Of a stretch of 8,631 nucleotides of DNA, positions 1 to 6,000 are shown one piece after another. How positions within the stretch are numbered: the first letter of the stretch is position 1; every line of letters begins with the position of its first letter. Made by a program: the position numbers and the translations under genes. The DNA is from Acinetobacter sp. GTDB lineage: Bacteria > Pseudomonadota > Gammaproteobacteria > Pseudomonadales > Moraxellaceae. The stretch covers positions 1 through 8,631 of the forward strand of contig JASLHF010000024.1 of the NCBI GenBank assembly GCA_030152275.1, given 5' to 3'. The notes under the pieces were generated by a model, which was given only the letters and a program-made list of their open reading frames with translations, was not told the origin of the DNA and did not search any database.

Positions 1-428
1 ACCGCCCACGCCGTGAATTCAATGGTGAAGACCGTCCGCGTCGCGAATTTAACGGTGAAGACCGTCCGCGCCGCGAATTCAGCAACGACCGTCCACGCCG
101 TGAATTCAATGGTGACCGTCCGCAGCGTTCTTTTGATGACCGTCCAAAACGTTTCGGTGATGACCGTCCACGCCGTGAAGGCGGTTTCGGTGACCGTGCC
201 CGTTCTAACGATGACAACCGCGGCAACCGTGTAGATTACAAACCGCGTGAAAATGGTTTTGGTGATCGTCCAAAACGTTCATTTGGTGAAGATCGTCCAC
301 GCCGTGAATTCAATGGTGACCGTCCACAGCGTACATTTGGCGAAGATCGTCCAAAGCGTTCGTTTGGTGAAGACCGTCCGCGCCGCGAATTCAACAGCGA
401 TCGCCCGCGCCGTAAATTCAATGACTAA
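1..428 (+). CDS. C-terminal repeat tail of an unidentified, probably RNA-binding, protein (5' truncated)
   Basis: The reading frame is open from the left edge (first full codon at base 3) and stops with TAA at 426-428, giving 141 visible residues. No catalytic domain is visible, so the protein cannot be named. All of it is a low-complexity tail rich in Arg, Asp, Pro, Phe, Asn and Gly, built from repeats like DRPRREFNG, with roughly one aromatic and a net positive charge per unit. Such Arg-rich disordered tails are known on bacterial RNA-binding proteins. A DEAD-box RNA helicase or an RluB-type 23S rRNA pseudouridine synthase with an extended tail are the candidates I consider likeliest, and I cannot choose between them from this fragment. 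The frame is supported by codon-level repetition of the same peptide throughout, by the stop 20 bases before a strong terminator, and by the absence of such a pattern in other frames. Confidence 0.8.
   Translation, partial: RPRREFNGEDRPRREFNGEDRPRREFSNDRPRREFNGDRPQRSFDDRPKRFGDDRPRREGGFGDRARSNDDNRGNRVDYKPRENGFGDRPKRSFGEDRPRREFNGDRPQRTFGEDRPKRSFGEDRPRREFNSDRPRRKFND
3..425 (+). repeat. 14-unit degenerate tandem repeat, consensus DRP(R/K/Q)R-x-F-x-x
   Basis: In-frame units begin with Asp-Arg-Pro and are mostly 8 to 10 residues long (24-30 bases). They start near bases 0 (cut by the edge), 30, 60, 87, 114, 138, 162, 192, 264, 291, 318, 345, 372 and 399. Unit 8 (192-263) is a divergent 24-residue spacer that begins DRA and breaks the array in two. 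Units 2-4, 10 and 13 are close to DRPRREFNG. Units 5 and 11 carry Gln, and units 6, 9 and 12 carry Lys, at the fourth position. Units 9-10 and 12-13 repeat the same Lys-type then Arg-type order, suggesting that a two-unit block was duplicated. The repeated Glu-Phe codons create five GAATTC sequences, at 15, 75, 102, 306 and 387. Confidence 0.9.
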
Positions 429-448
429 GCATTAATTTGCAGTCATTC

Positions 449-479
449 AAAAAAGCCAGTGGAAACACTGGCTTTTTTT
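449..479 (+). terminator. Rho-independent terminator after the repeat-tail gene
   Basis: A perfect 7-bp GC-containing stem, GCCAGTG (455-461) and CACTGGC (466-472), closes a GAAA tetraloop. It is flanked by an A-run before and a T-run of seven after, so the stem can extend by A-U pairs. It lies 20 bases after the stop codon of the upstream gene, which separates that gene from the mla operon. The A-run would also allow some function on the minus strand, but no minus-strand gene approaches it. Confidence 0.93.
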
Positions 480-481
480 AT

Positions 482-509
482 TTCACCTTTTGGAATAAAA
501 ATGTATACT
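482..509 (+). promoter_or_regulatory. Possible sigma-70 promoter upstream of the small ORF
   Basis: TTCACC (482-487, four of six matches to TTGACA) is followed after 16 bp by TATACT (504-509, five of six matches to TATAAT). The hexamer is preceded by TG, although not at the exact extended -10 spacing. A start near base 516 would give a leader of about 23 bases before the ATG at 539. This is read by eye in AT-rich DNA, where chance matches are common. Its position just after a terminator and just before the small ORF is its main support. Confidence 0.35.
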
Positions 510-538
510 GGTTCAAATAATTTTAAAATAGTCATACT

Positions 539-655
539 ATGGATAGCAGGCCAATCACGCTGAAAAAACCGGAAGTTTCGGTGCTGTTGCCTTTTTTAGG
601 GCTAGCATTGCTAATGTGCAATATTATTTATTATATTTATCATCACTTTTCCTAA
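539..655 (+). CDS. Putative 38-residue single-span membrane microprotein
   Basis: An ATG at 539 opens a 38-codon frame ending in TAA at 653-655. The product has a polar, basic start (MDSRPITLKKPE) and then a continuous hydrophobic stretch, about residues 13-34, containing VLLPFLGLALLM. It ends with aromatic residues and histidines (YYIYHHFS). The Lys-Lys before the segment predicts an N-in, C-out orientation. The first half of the frame is more GC-rich than its AT-rich surroundings, as coding DNA would be. It sits between a terminator and the mlaF leader with a possible promoter of its own. Against it, there is no recognisable Shine-Dalgarno sequence, only an AU-rich leader, and I do not recognise a family. 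It could be a small membrane regulator or simply a chance frame. Confidence 0.42.
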   Translation: MDSRPITLKKPEVSVLLPFLGLALLMCNIIYYIYHHFS

Positions 656-747
656 CATCCCGCGTTCCCGCTTAAACGCCAGCTTGCTGGATATATGCAG
701 TATAAAATTAAAACAATAATTTGATCGATAAATAGCAAAAACTGTTT

Positions 748-795
748 GCATGCAGTGGTAACATTTTGAACCTTAATCCTTTATAGTATGCATGC
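748..795 (+). promoter_or_regulatory. Paired GCATGC palindromes in the mlaF leader, possible operator
   Basis: GCATGC occurs at 748-753 (within TGCATGCA) and again at 790-795 (within ATGCATGC). Their centres are 42 bp apart, close to four turns of DNA, so a protein bound at both would face the same side. The pair brackets the candidate mlaF promoter. No known regulator is assigned to this pattern, and chance recurrence of a six-base palindrome cannot be excluded. Confidence 0.25.
758..787 (+). promoter_or_regulatory. Possible promoter of the mla operon
   Basis: GTAACA (758-763, four of six matches to TTGACA) and TATAGT (782-787, five of six matches to TATAAT) are separated by 18 bp. The predicted start near 794 leaves a leader of about 29 bases before the mlaF ATG. 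That leader includes an AGGA ribosome-binding element at 807-810, 12 bases before the start codon. An alternative -35, TTGAAC at 766-771, is too close to this -10. Nothing else in 656-822 looks like a gene. A CCAGC/GCTGG inverted repeat at 679-690 lacks a T-run and has too tight a loop to be a terminator. Confidence 0.4.
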
Positions 796-822
796 TGAAG
801 AAATGCAGGAAAACGCTCAGCT

Positions 823-1641
823 ATGAATAATCAAACACCTCTCCAGGCTCAGTCACTGATTGAAGTGAAAAACTTGAGCTTTAAGCGGGGCGAGCGTGTC
901 ATTTATGACAATGTCAGTTTAACCATACGGCGCGGACAGATTACCGCCATTATGGGGCCTTCCGGTACAGGCAAAACCACACTGCTCAGGCTGATTGGCG
1001 GCCAATTGACCCCAGATCAAGGTCAAGTGCTGCTGGATGGCAAAGATATTGGCAAAATGTCGCGCCAAGAGCTGTTCGCTGCCCGCGCGCGCATGGGTAT
1101 GCTGTTCCAAAGCGGCGCCTTATTTACCGATATGTCTGTGTATGAAAACGTGGCTTTTCCAATCCGCGCGCATACGCAGCTGCCAGAGCATCTGATTGCT
1201 GAATTGGTGGCGCTGAAACTCGAATCTGTTGGCCTGCGCGGTACAGAACAGTTTATGCCGTCCGAGCTTTCCGGCGGCATGAACCGTCGCGTGGCTTTAG
1301 CCCGCGCCATCGCGCTAGACCCTGAATTAATTATGTACGATGAGCCTTTTGCCGGCCAAGACCCGATTGTCATGGGAGTCTTAACCCGGCTGATCCGCTC
1401 GCTGCGTGAAGCTTTGGATTTAACCACTATTATTGTGTCGCATGATGTAGCAGAAACACTGTCGATTGCAGATTATATTTATGTGGTTGCCGAAGGCAAA
1501 GTGCAGGGTGAGGGCTCACCGGAAGAACTGAAAGCCAATGCCTCGCCATTTGTGAAACAGTTTCTGACGGGCGCGGCTGAGGGCCCGGTCGATTATCAGT
1601 TCAGCCACCAACCCTATTTAAGTCATGAGGTGCATAAATGA
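823..1641 (+). CDS. mlaF: MlaF, ATPase of the phospholipid ABC transporter
   Basis: This is the cytoplasmic ATP-binding subunit of MlaFEDB, which powers phospholipid movement between the inner membrane and the periplasmic carrier MlaC to keep the outer-membrane outer leaflet free of phospholipid. All ABC motifs are present: Walker A GPSGTGKT (45-52), Q-loop Gln96, signature LSGGM (149-153), Walker B LIMYDE (169-174), D-loop GQD (178-180) and H-loop His207. The stretch MLFQSGALFTDM and the ending past residue 250 resemble Escherichia coli MlaF, whose C-terminal extension docks MlaB. The length of 272 residues compares with about 269 in E. coli. The ATG at 823 is preceded by AGGA at 807-810. 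The gene overlaps mlaE by four bases (ATGA), implying coupled translation. Confidence 0.97.
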   Translation: MNNQTPLQAQSLIEVKNLSFKRGERVIYDNVSLTIRRGQITAIMGPSGTGKTTLLRLIGGQLTPDQGQVLLDGKDIGKMSRQELFAARARMGMLFQSGALFTDMSVYENVAFPIRAHTQLPEHLIAELVALKLESVGLRGTEQFMPSELSGGMNRRVALARAIALDPELIMYDEPFAGQDPIVMGVLTRLIRSLREALDLTTIIVSHDVAETLSIADYIYVVAEGKVQGEGSPEELKANASPFVKQFLTGAAEGPVDYQFSHQPYLSHEVHK

Positions 1642-2417
1642 ATGCGATTGCCTCATTAGGCCGGCGCGTGATTGAACGTGTCCGCGGCATTGGCACAGCC
1701 ACATTGCTGCTGCTTCAGGTGCTCTTTTCACTGCCGACATGGCTGGGTGTGCGCCTGTTTATTTATCAGATGTACCGCGTTGGCGTGATGTCGCTTTTGA
1801 TTATCGTGGTATCAGGACTGTTTATTGGTGCTGTACTGGGCTTGCAGATGTACAGCATTTTGGTAACGTTTGGCAGTGAAGCGATGCTGGGCGCTGCTGT
1901 GTCATTAACCTTGCTGCGTGAATTGGCGCCTGTGGTTGCGGCCTTGCTGTTTGCTGGCCGTGCGGGTTCTGCGCTGACTGCAGAAATTGGACTAATGAAA
2001 GCGACTGAACAGCTGTCCAGCATGGAAATGATTGGGGTTGATCCTTTAAAGCGGGTAATTTCGCCGCGTCTTTGGGCGGGTATTTTTAGCCTGCCAATGC
2101 TGTCTGTGATTTTTGCGGCTGTAGGTATCATGGGCGGTAAAATGGTCGGCGTTGATTTTCTTGGTGCAGATGAAGGCTCCTACTGGAGCGGCATGGAGAA
2201 TGCCGTACAGTTTTATAAAGATGTATTTAACGGCACGATTATTAAAAGTTTTGTGTTTGCATTTATCTGTACCGGCATTGCGGTATATCAGGGCTATGCC
2301 TGTGAGCCGACTTCGGAAGGTATTGCAACCTCAACCACCCGTACGGTGGTGTATTCTTCGCTGTGTGTTTTAGGTTTTGATTTTGTGTTGACTGCGGTCA
2401 TGTTTGGAGGTGTTTAA
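1638..2417 (+). CDS. mlaE: MlaE, permease of the phospholipid ABC transporter
   Basis: This is the integral inner-membrane subunit of MlaFEDB. Two copies form the lipid pocket beneath the MlaD hexamer and couple to MlaF. The 259 residues match the family (about 260 in E. coli). An N-terminal amphipathic region (about 1-40) is followed by hydrophobic segments near 50-75, 95-115, 145-165, 200-220 and 237-257. The MlaE-family signature is clear at residues 93-147, with LRELAPVVAALLFAGRAGSA, then the coupling-helix stretch EIGLMKATEQ and MEMIGVDP. The start overlaps the mlaF stop in ATGA. Its 3' end contains the GGAGG (2406-2410) that serves mlaD, and its TAA shares one base with the mlaD ATG, so all three are probably made in balanced amounts. 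Confidence 0.97.
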   Translation: MNAIASLGRRVIERVRGIGTATLLLLQVLFSLPTWLGVRLFIYQMYRVGVMSLLIIVVSGLFIGAVLGLQMYSILVTFGSEAMLGAAVSLTLLRELAPVVAALLFAGRAGSALTAEIGLMKATEQLSSMEMIGVDPLKRVISPRLWAGIFSLPMLSVIFAAVGIMGGKMVGVDFLGADEGSYWSGMENAVQFYKDVFNGTIIKSFVFAFICTGIAVYQGYACEPTSEGIATSTTRTVVYSSLCVLGFDFVLTAVMFGGV

Positions 2418-3085
2418 TGAAATCACGTGCAAGTGAACTGGCCGTTGGTATTTTTGTGATTCTATTCGGTATAGCGCTGTTTTTTTTGGCAATGCGCGTG
2501 AGCGGATTAGTCGGCAATACTATGAATGATCCGTATGAAATGACAGCAGTGTTTGAAAATGTAAATGGCATTAAGCCCCGCGCGAAAGTGGCAATGAGCG
2601 GTGTTAAAATCGGTCAGGTAGACTCCATCACTTTAGATCCGGTAACCCGCTTAGCGACAGTGCATATGACGCTGGACGGCGGCCTGACCACATTTAATCC
2701 GCAGCAGCTGCAGCAAGTGCAAAAAGATGCACTGGAAGAACTGCGCTACAGTTCGGATTATGAAGCCGCAGATCCTGCGCAACAAAAAACAATGGAAAAG
2801 CAGCTGACTGACAACATGAAATCCATCACCAATATTGATGAAGATGCTTACATTATGGTAGCAACTAACGGTTTGCTGGGTGAAAAGTATTTGAAAATTA
2901 TCCCAGGCGGCGGCTTGAATTTCCTAAAACGCGGCGCGCGTATTGCGAATACGCAAGGCACCATGGAAATTGAGGACTTGGTTACCAAATTTGTAACTGG
3001 CGGTGCTGGAAAGTCTGCTGACAATGCGGGCGGAACAGCGGAGTCAGGCAAGGCTGCAGATGCAGAGCCTTCATTTACTGAATAA
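2417..3085 (+). CDS. mlaD: MlaD, MCE-domain lipid-binding subunit with a large insertion
   Basis: MlaD is anchored in the inner membrane by one N-terminal helix (about residues 8-28) and projects an MCE domain into the periplasm, where six copies form a ring with a hydrophobic lipid channel. The MCE core is visible as AVFENVNGIKPRAKV (44-58), SGVKIGQVDSITLDP (61-75) and the pore-loop region NGLLGEKYL (151-159), equivalent to GLLGEQYL in E. coli. The protein has 222 residues against 183 in E. coli. The excess is mostly a Gln/Glu/Lys-rich, probably helical insertion at about 88-139, plus a Gly/Ala-rich disordered tail after about 195. A strong GGAGG lies six bases before the ATG, within mlaE. 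A similar insertion is, to my recollection, characteristic of Acinetobacter MlaD. Confidence 0.96.
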   Translation: MKSRASELAVGIFVILFGIALFFLAMRVSGLVGNTMNDPYEMTAVFENVNGIKPRAKVAMSGVKIGQVDSITLDPVTRLATVHMTLDGGLTTFNPQQLQQVQKDALEELRYSSDYEAADPAQQKTMEKQLTDNMKSITNIDEDAYIMVATNGLLGEKYLKIIPGGGLNFLKRGARIANTQGTMEIEDLVTKFVTGGAGKSADNAGGTAESGKAADAEPSFTE

Positions 3086-3183
3086 TTTTGGATCATGCCA
3101 GCAGGCGCAGTCTTGGATTTTCAGTATGGAATCTACAGGACAATATGCGGCATTAAGCTTGGTATTTTGAATTTAGGATTTTA

Positions 3184-3190
3184 GAGGAGA
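3184..3190 (+). promoter_or_regulatory. Strong ribosome-binding site that fixes the GTG start of mlaC
   Basis: GAGGAGA lies seven bases before the GTG at 3198, the ideal distance. It therefore supports that non-ATG codon as the start, which is also where the signal peptide begins. The preceding bases (3086-3183) contain no terminator that I can see. Confidence 0.8.
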
Positions 3191-3197
3191 TATTCGC

Positions 3198-3833
3198 GTG
3201 AATACTTTATTTAAACAGACGCTTACAGCAAGCATTCTTTCTACTATGATTGCAGGAACTGCATTTGCAGCTCCGTCTGAAACGCCTCCGGCATTTGTTA
3301 AAAAAGTAGCTGACGGTTTAATTTCACGCTTAAAAGCGGATCACAGCAAACTGCAGAATAACCCTGCTGCAGTGAAAGCGATTGTGCGTCAAAATCTGGA
3401 TCCGTATATTGATTCTCAAGGCTTTACCCGTCTTGTGATGGGTACTTATGCAACTAATCAAAACAGCACTGCAGCGCAGCGCGCTGCGTTTGAGCATAAT
3501 TTCCGTGAAACACTCATCGAAAACTACGGCAGCGCATTTGCTAAATTCAGCAATCAAACCTATACCATGCGTCCGTATAAAGACAATGGCAGCAGCAATC
3601 CTGTAGTGACTATGGATTTCATCAACAACGGTGAAAAAATTCCTGTGTCATTCCAGCTTGCGGATAAAGGCACTCAATGGAAAATCCGTAATATCAATGT
3701 ATCAGGTATTGATCTTGGCCTTCAGTTCCGTAACCAGTTTGCTGCAACTGTAAAACGTAATGGCGGTAATTTGGATAAAGCCATTGCTAACTTTAAGCCA
3801 GATGCTGATGCAGCAATGGAAAAGAAAAAATAA
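3198..3833 (+). CDS. mlaC: MlaC, periplasmic phospholipid shuttle protein
   Basis: MlaC carries phospholipid through the periplasm between the outer-membrane MlaA complex and MlaD. It begins with GTG and a classic Sec signal peptide: Lys6, a hydrophobic core near 9-20, and a likely cleavage after TAFA (residue 24). The mature domain has the family features LISRLKADHSKL near 41-52, VRQNLDPYID near 63, then FTRLVMGTYA. The final region, KWKIRNINVSGIDLGL in related proteins, is present here as QWKIRNINVSGIDLGLQFR. The length of 211 residues equals that of E. coli MlaC. It is separated from mlaD by 112 bases, the only sizeable gap in the operon. Its TAA is 12 bases before mlaB, so those two are almost certainly co-translated. 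Confidence 0.96.
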   Translation: MNTLFKQTLTASILSTMIAGTAFAAPSETPPAFVKKVADGLISRLKADHSKLQNNPAAVKAIVRQNLDPYIDSQGFTRLVMGTYATNQNSTAAQRAAFEHNFRETLIENYGSAFAKFSNQTYTMRPYKDNGSSNPVVTMDFINNGEKIPVSFQLADKGTQWKIRNINVSGIDLGLQFRNQFAATVKRNGGNLDKAIANFKPDADAAMEKKK

Positions 3834-3845
3834 GGCAGATGCCCA

Positions 3846-4133
3846 ATGGTTAAATTTGATCAGCAGGAACTGCATGTTTCAGGCAAAATCGATTACAGCA
3901 ATGCAGAGCAGTATTATGCAGCTGGGCTAAAAGTGATTCAATCGCAGCAGCAGTTTCCGCTGGTTGTGAATCTGGCAGAACTGGAGCAGGGCAGTACGTT
4001 GGCGCTGGCTGTTCTGGTGCGCTGGCTGCGCCAGGCTCCAGATGTGCAAGGACTGCAGTTTAAAGCGGTGCCGGCTAAAATGATGAAGATTATTCAAGCC
4101 TGTCATCTAGAGCATGATCTGCAGCTGATCTAA
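3846..4133 (+). CDS. mlaB: MlaB, STAS-domain subunit of the phospholipid transporter
   Basis: MlaB is a small cytoplasmic STAS-domain protein that binds MlaF and stabilises and activates the ATPase. The 95 residues show the STAS pattern: an early strand ELHVSGKIDY (8-17), a helix (18-33), a buried strand FPLVVNLAEL (37-46), the loop GST at 49-51 and the helix LALAVLVRWLRQ (52-63). Thr51 aligns by position with E. coli MlaB Thr52, a residue reported to be important for function. The sequence is otherwise divergent, so the call leans on position and fold pattern. An AAGG overlapping the mlaC stop (3832-3835) lies ten bases before the ATG. This is the last gene of the operon. Confidence 0.92.
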   Translation: MVKFDQQELHVSGKIDYSNAEQYYAAGLKVIQSQQQFPLVVNLAELEQGSTLALAVLVRWLRQAPDVQGLQFKAVPAKMMKIIQACHLEHDLQLI

Positions 4134-4135
4134 AT

Positions 4136-4161
4136 AAAAAAGCACCGTAAGGTGCTTTTTT
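4136..4161. terminator. Bidirectional intrinsic terminator between mlaB and corA
   Basis: AGCACC (4141-4146) pairs with GGTGCT (4151-4156) around a GTAA tetraloop, with an A-run before and a T-run after. Because both flanks are homopolymeric, the hairpin reads as a terminator on either strand. It starts three bases after the mlaB stop and lies 68 bases beyond the corA stop, so it can end both convergent transcripts. Confidence 0.93.
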
Positions 4162-4229
4162 ATTGGGTGGGTAAAGTAAGTTGAGTTTTTTTGCGCTGTG
4201 TATCAACGTATTGTTTCAATAATGACGGA

Positions 4230-5243
4230 TCAAATCCATTTCTTCCAGCGGAAGTAAATCATTGGGCCAATGAAGAAAGCGACTAAGATTAAGCTGACCA
4301 CCACAAAACTGGTGGTGCCATGCGCAAAAGGCAATTCATCCGTGTTCATGCCGTAAATACTGGCCACCAGCATCGGCGGCGCAAGCATGCTTGGCAAAAT
4401 GGAGAATCGGCGGATCGTATCGTTCTGTTCAGTGTTAATAAAGCCTGAAGTAGTATCCAGCAGGAAGCGCACTTTTTGGAACAAGAAGGCATCATGTTCG
4501 ACCAGTGAGCGCACATCTTCACTCAGTTCTCGGATGTCCGCATCATAAATATGGCTGCCTAAAGCCCGCGGGCGGGATAGGAAAGTCAGCACGCGCCGTA
4601 AGTCAATCAGACACAGCTGCGCTTTACCCAGCATGTCTTCGAGCTGTGCAAGTCGGGTAATCATGTCATCCAGATCTAAAATCATTTCCCGGTGCCGGTT
4701 ATTCAGCACCTCTGTGGAATATTTTTCTAAGTCCTTGTGGATATCTTCCAAGATATCCGCAAGCTCGTCCAGTTTAGCTTCCAGCAGGCCCAGCAAAATC
4801 CAAGTGGGTTCTTTATAATCAATTTCATAATCATTGCGGCGGGCGCGGGCGCGAAATGCGCGAAACGCCACCAGTTTTTCACCGCGTAAAGTAAATAGGC
4901 GCTCTTTGTGTAAAATAAAAGCGACAGTCTGTACAGTGGCTAAAATACTGGAATTTTCTTCAGGTTCACCATCGACTTGAAAATTTTTATTTTTGGTTAA
5001 AAAATAGGTGCTGATATGCAAAATGCCGTCGTCATCGCGGTAAAAGCGCGCAGAAGATGAAATGTCTTCCAAAGACTTCAGTGTAGGCAGATTTTGGTCA
5101 TAAGCATCTAAAATCCATTGCTGCTCTTCTTGAGATGGCGCAATCAGGTCTAACCAGACTAAATCAGGATGCAAGTCGAAGTCGCCATTGATGGTGGCGT
5201 CTTCCAAACTACCGCGCTCTGTGGCGTAAAAGGCTTCTAGCAT
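4230..5243 (-). CDS. corA: CorA-family divalent metal (magnesium/cobalt) channel
   Basis: The product is an inner-membrane pentameric channel for Mg2+ and related divalent ions. Its 337 residues have the CorA plan: an N-terminal alpha/beta cytoplasmic domain (about 1-140), long helices rich in charged residues (about 150-280), then two transmembrane helices near 281-298 and 312-331 with a basic end RWKKWI. The diagnostic YGMN is at residues 297-300, at the end of the first membrane helix. The usual MPEL after GMN is not conserved: the loop reads TDELPFAHG. The family call is secure, but the preferred ion is less certain. The ATG is preceded by GGAG (5254-5257) at ten bases. The gene converges on mlaB and diverges from the LOG gene across 154 bp, where I find no convincing -35/-10 pair for either side. 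Confidence 0.92.
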   Translation of the reverse strand: MLEAFYATERGSLEDATINGDFDLHPDLVWLDLIAPSQEEQQWILDAYDQNLPTLKSLEDISSSARFYRDDDGILHISTYFLTKNKNFQVDGEPEENSSILATVQTVAFILHKERLFTLRGEKLVAFRAFRARARRNDYEIDYKEPTWILLGLLEAKLDELADILEDIHKDLEKYSTEVLNNRHREMILDLDDMITRLAQLEDMLGKAQLCLIDLRRVLTFLSRPRALGSHIYDADIRELSEDVRSLVEHDAFLFQKVRFLLDTTSGFINTEQNDTIRRFSILPSMLAPPMLVASIYGMNTDELPFAHGTTSFVVVSLILVAFFIGPMIYFRWKKWI

Positions 5244-5397
5244 GCCGTTTTTTCTCCGTTGCGCAGTAAGTAAAATTGAATGGGTGTATTTTAGACAAGG
5301 ATTTGCTGAAAAACACAGTTCCCATGATTATTTTATGAAAAAATATGTTTGAAGTTGATTTTTCTAGCATCACACCCCTAACCTCAGGTGATTATAA

Positions 5398-5997
5398 ATG
5401 AAATCTATCGCAATTTTCTGCGGTTCAGCGCTCGGTGCTGATCCAATATACCTGCATACTGCACAGAATGTTGGCCGCTGTCTGGCAGAGAACGGCATGA
5501 CCTTGGTCTATGGCGGCGGCCGTTCAGGTTTGATGGGAATTGTAGCAGACAGTGCCTTGGCTGCCGGCGGTCAAGTCATCGGGGTGATTCCTCAGGTATT
5601 GGTCACTAAAGAGCTGGCGCATCCGGGTTTGACCGAATTGCATGTAGTGGAAAATATGCAGCAGCGGAAAACTAAAATGTCTGAATTAGCCGATGGATTT
5701 GTGGCGATTCCAGGCGGCGCAGGAACGTTGGAAGAAATTTTCGAACAATGGACGTGGGCGCAATTGGGGATTCATTTAAAACCGTGTGCGTTTCTAAATG
5801 TAGAGGGTTTTTATGACGATTTGCTGAAATTTCTGAGCTTTACTGCAAAAAAAGGATTTACTCATCAACGTTTTATCGATGGTTTGATTGTAGAAGACAA
5901 TATTGAATGTATTGTTGGGCGTTTTCAAAATTTTATTGCGCCAGAGCCGAAATGGGGCATGGTGGAAAAACCTGAAATTGCAGGCTTGGCAGAATAA
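5398..5997 (+). CDS. LOG-family nucleoside 5'-monophosphate phosphoribohydrolase (TIGR00730 family)
   Basis: This Rossmann-fold enzyme belongs to the LYSINE DECARBOXYLASE-like/LOG family. Characterised members cleave the base from AMP-like or cytokinin nucleoside 5'-monophosphates, releasing ribose 5-phosphate, and are not lysine decarboxylases despite older annotations. The signature PGGAGTLEE is at residues 105-113. The phosphate-binding glycines GGGRSGLMG are at 39-47, and the Arg-Lys of MQQRK at 87-91 is also typical. The N-terminal strand IAIFCGSALG (4-13) starts the Rossmann fold. The length of 199 residues is normal for the family. AGGTG at 5386-5390 lies seven bases before the ATG. 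The Nudix gene follows after three bases, so the two form a unit. The natural substrate in this organism is not evident from sequence. Confidence 0.93.
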   Translation: MKSIAIFCGSALGADPIYLHTAQNVGRCLAENGMTLVYGGGRSGLMGIVADSALAAGGQVIGVIPQVLVTKELAHPGLTELHVVENMQQRKTKMSELADGFVAIPGGAGTLEEIFEQWTWAQLGIHLKPCAFLNVEGFYDDLLKFLSFTAKKGFTHQRFIDGLIVEDNIECIVGRFQNFIAPEPKWGMVEKPEIAGLAE

Positions 5998-6000
5998 AGC

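Noticed and set aside
1..428. A CRISPR-like or intergenic repeat array
   Set aside because: The repeats vary in length and are in frame as a protein repeat, with no unique spacers of regular size between identical repeats.
13..435. Long open frames on both strands overlapping the repeat tail, such as 13-234 and 247-435 on plus and 236-421 on minus
   Set aside because: They are shadows of the repeat. The frame ending at 428 gives a coherent repeated peptide and stops just before a terminator, while the other frames give monotonous Val- or Arg/Ser-rich repeats with no flanking signals.
679..690. CCAGC/GCTGG hairpin as a terminator or riboswitch element
   Set aside because: The loop is only two bases for the full stem, the stem is short, and no T-run follows.
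1023..1427. Minus-strand open frame of 134 codons inside mlaF
   Set aside because: It lies entirely under a gene with complete ABC ATPase motifs and shows no recognisable domain or ribosome-binding site.
1766..2131. Minus-strand open frame of 121 codons inside mlaE
   Set aside because: It is antisense to the conserved MlaE signature, and its composition is what the reverse of that region would give.
823..4133. A toluene-resistance (Ttg2) or mammalian-cell-entry import system, under older names
   Set aside because: The gene order, the MlaB STAS protein and the MlaC signal-peptide protein identify the standard Mla phospholipid pathway; ttg2 is an older name for the same system.
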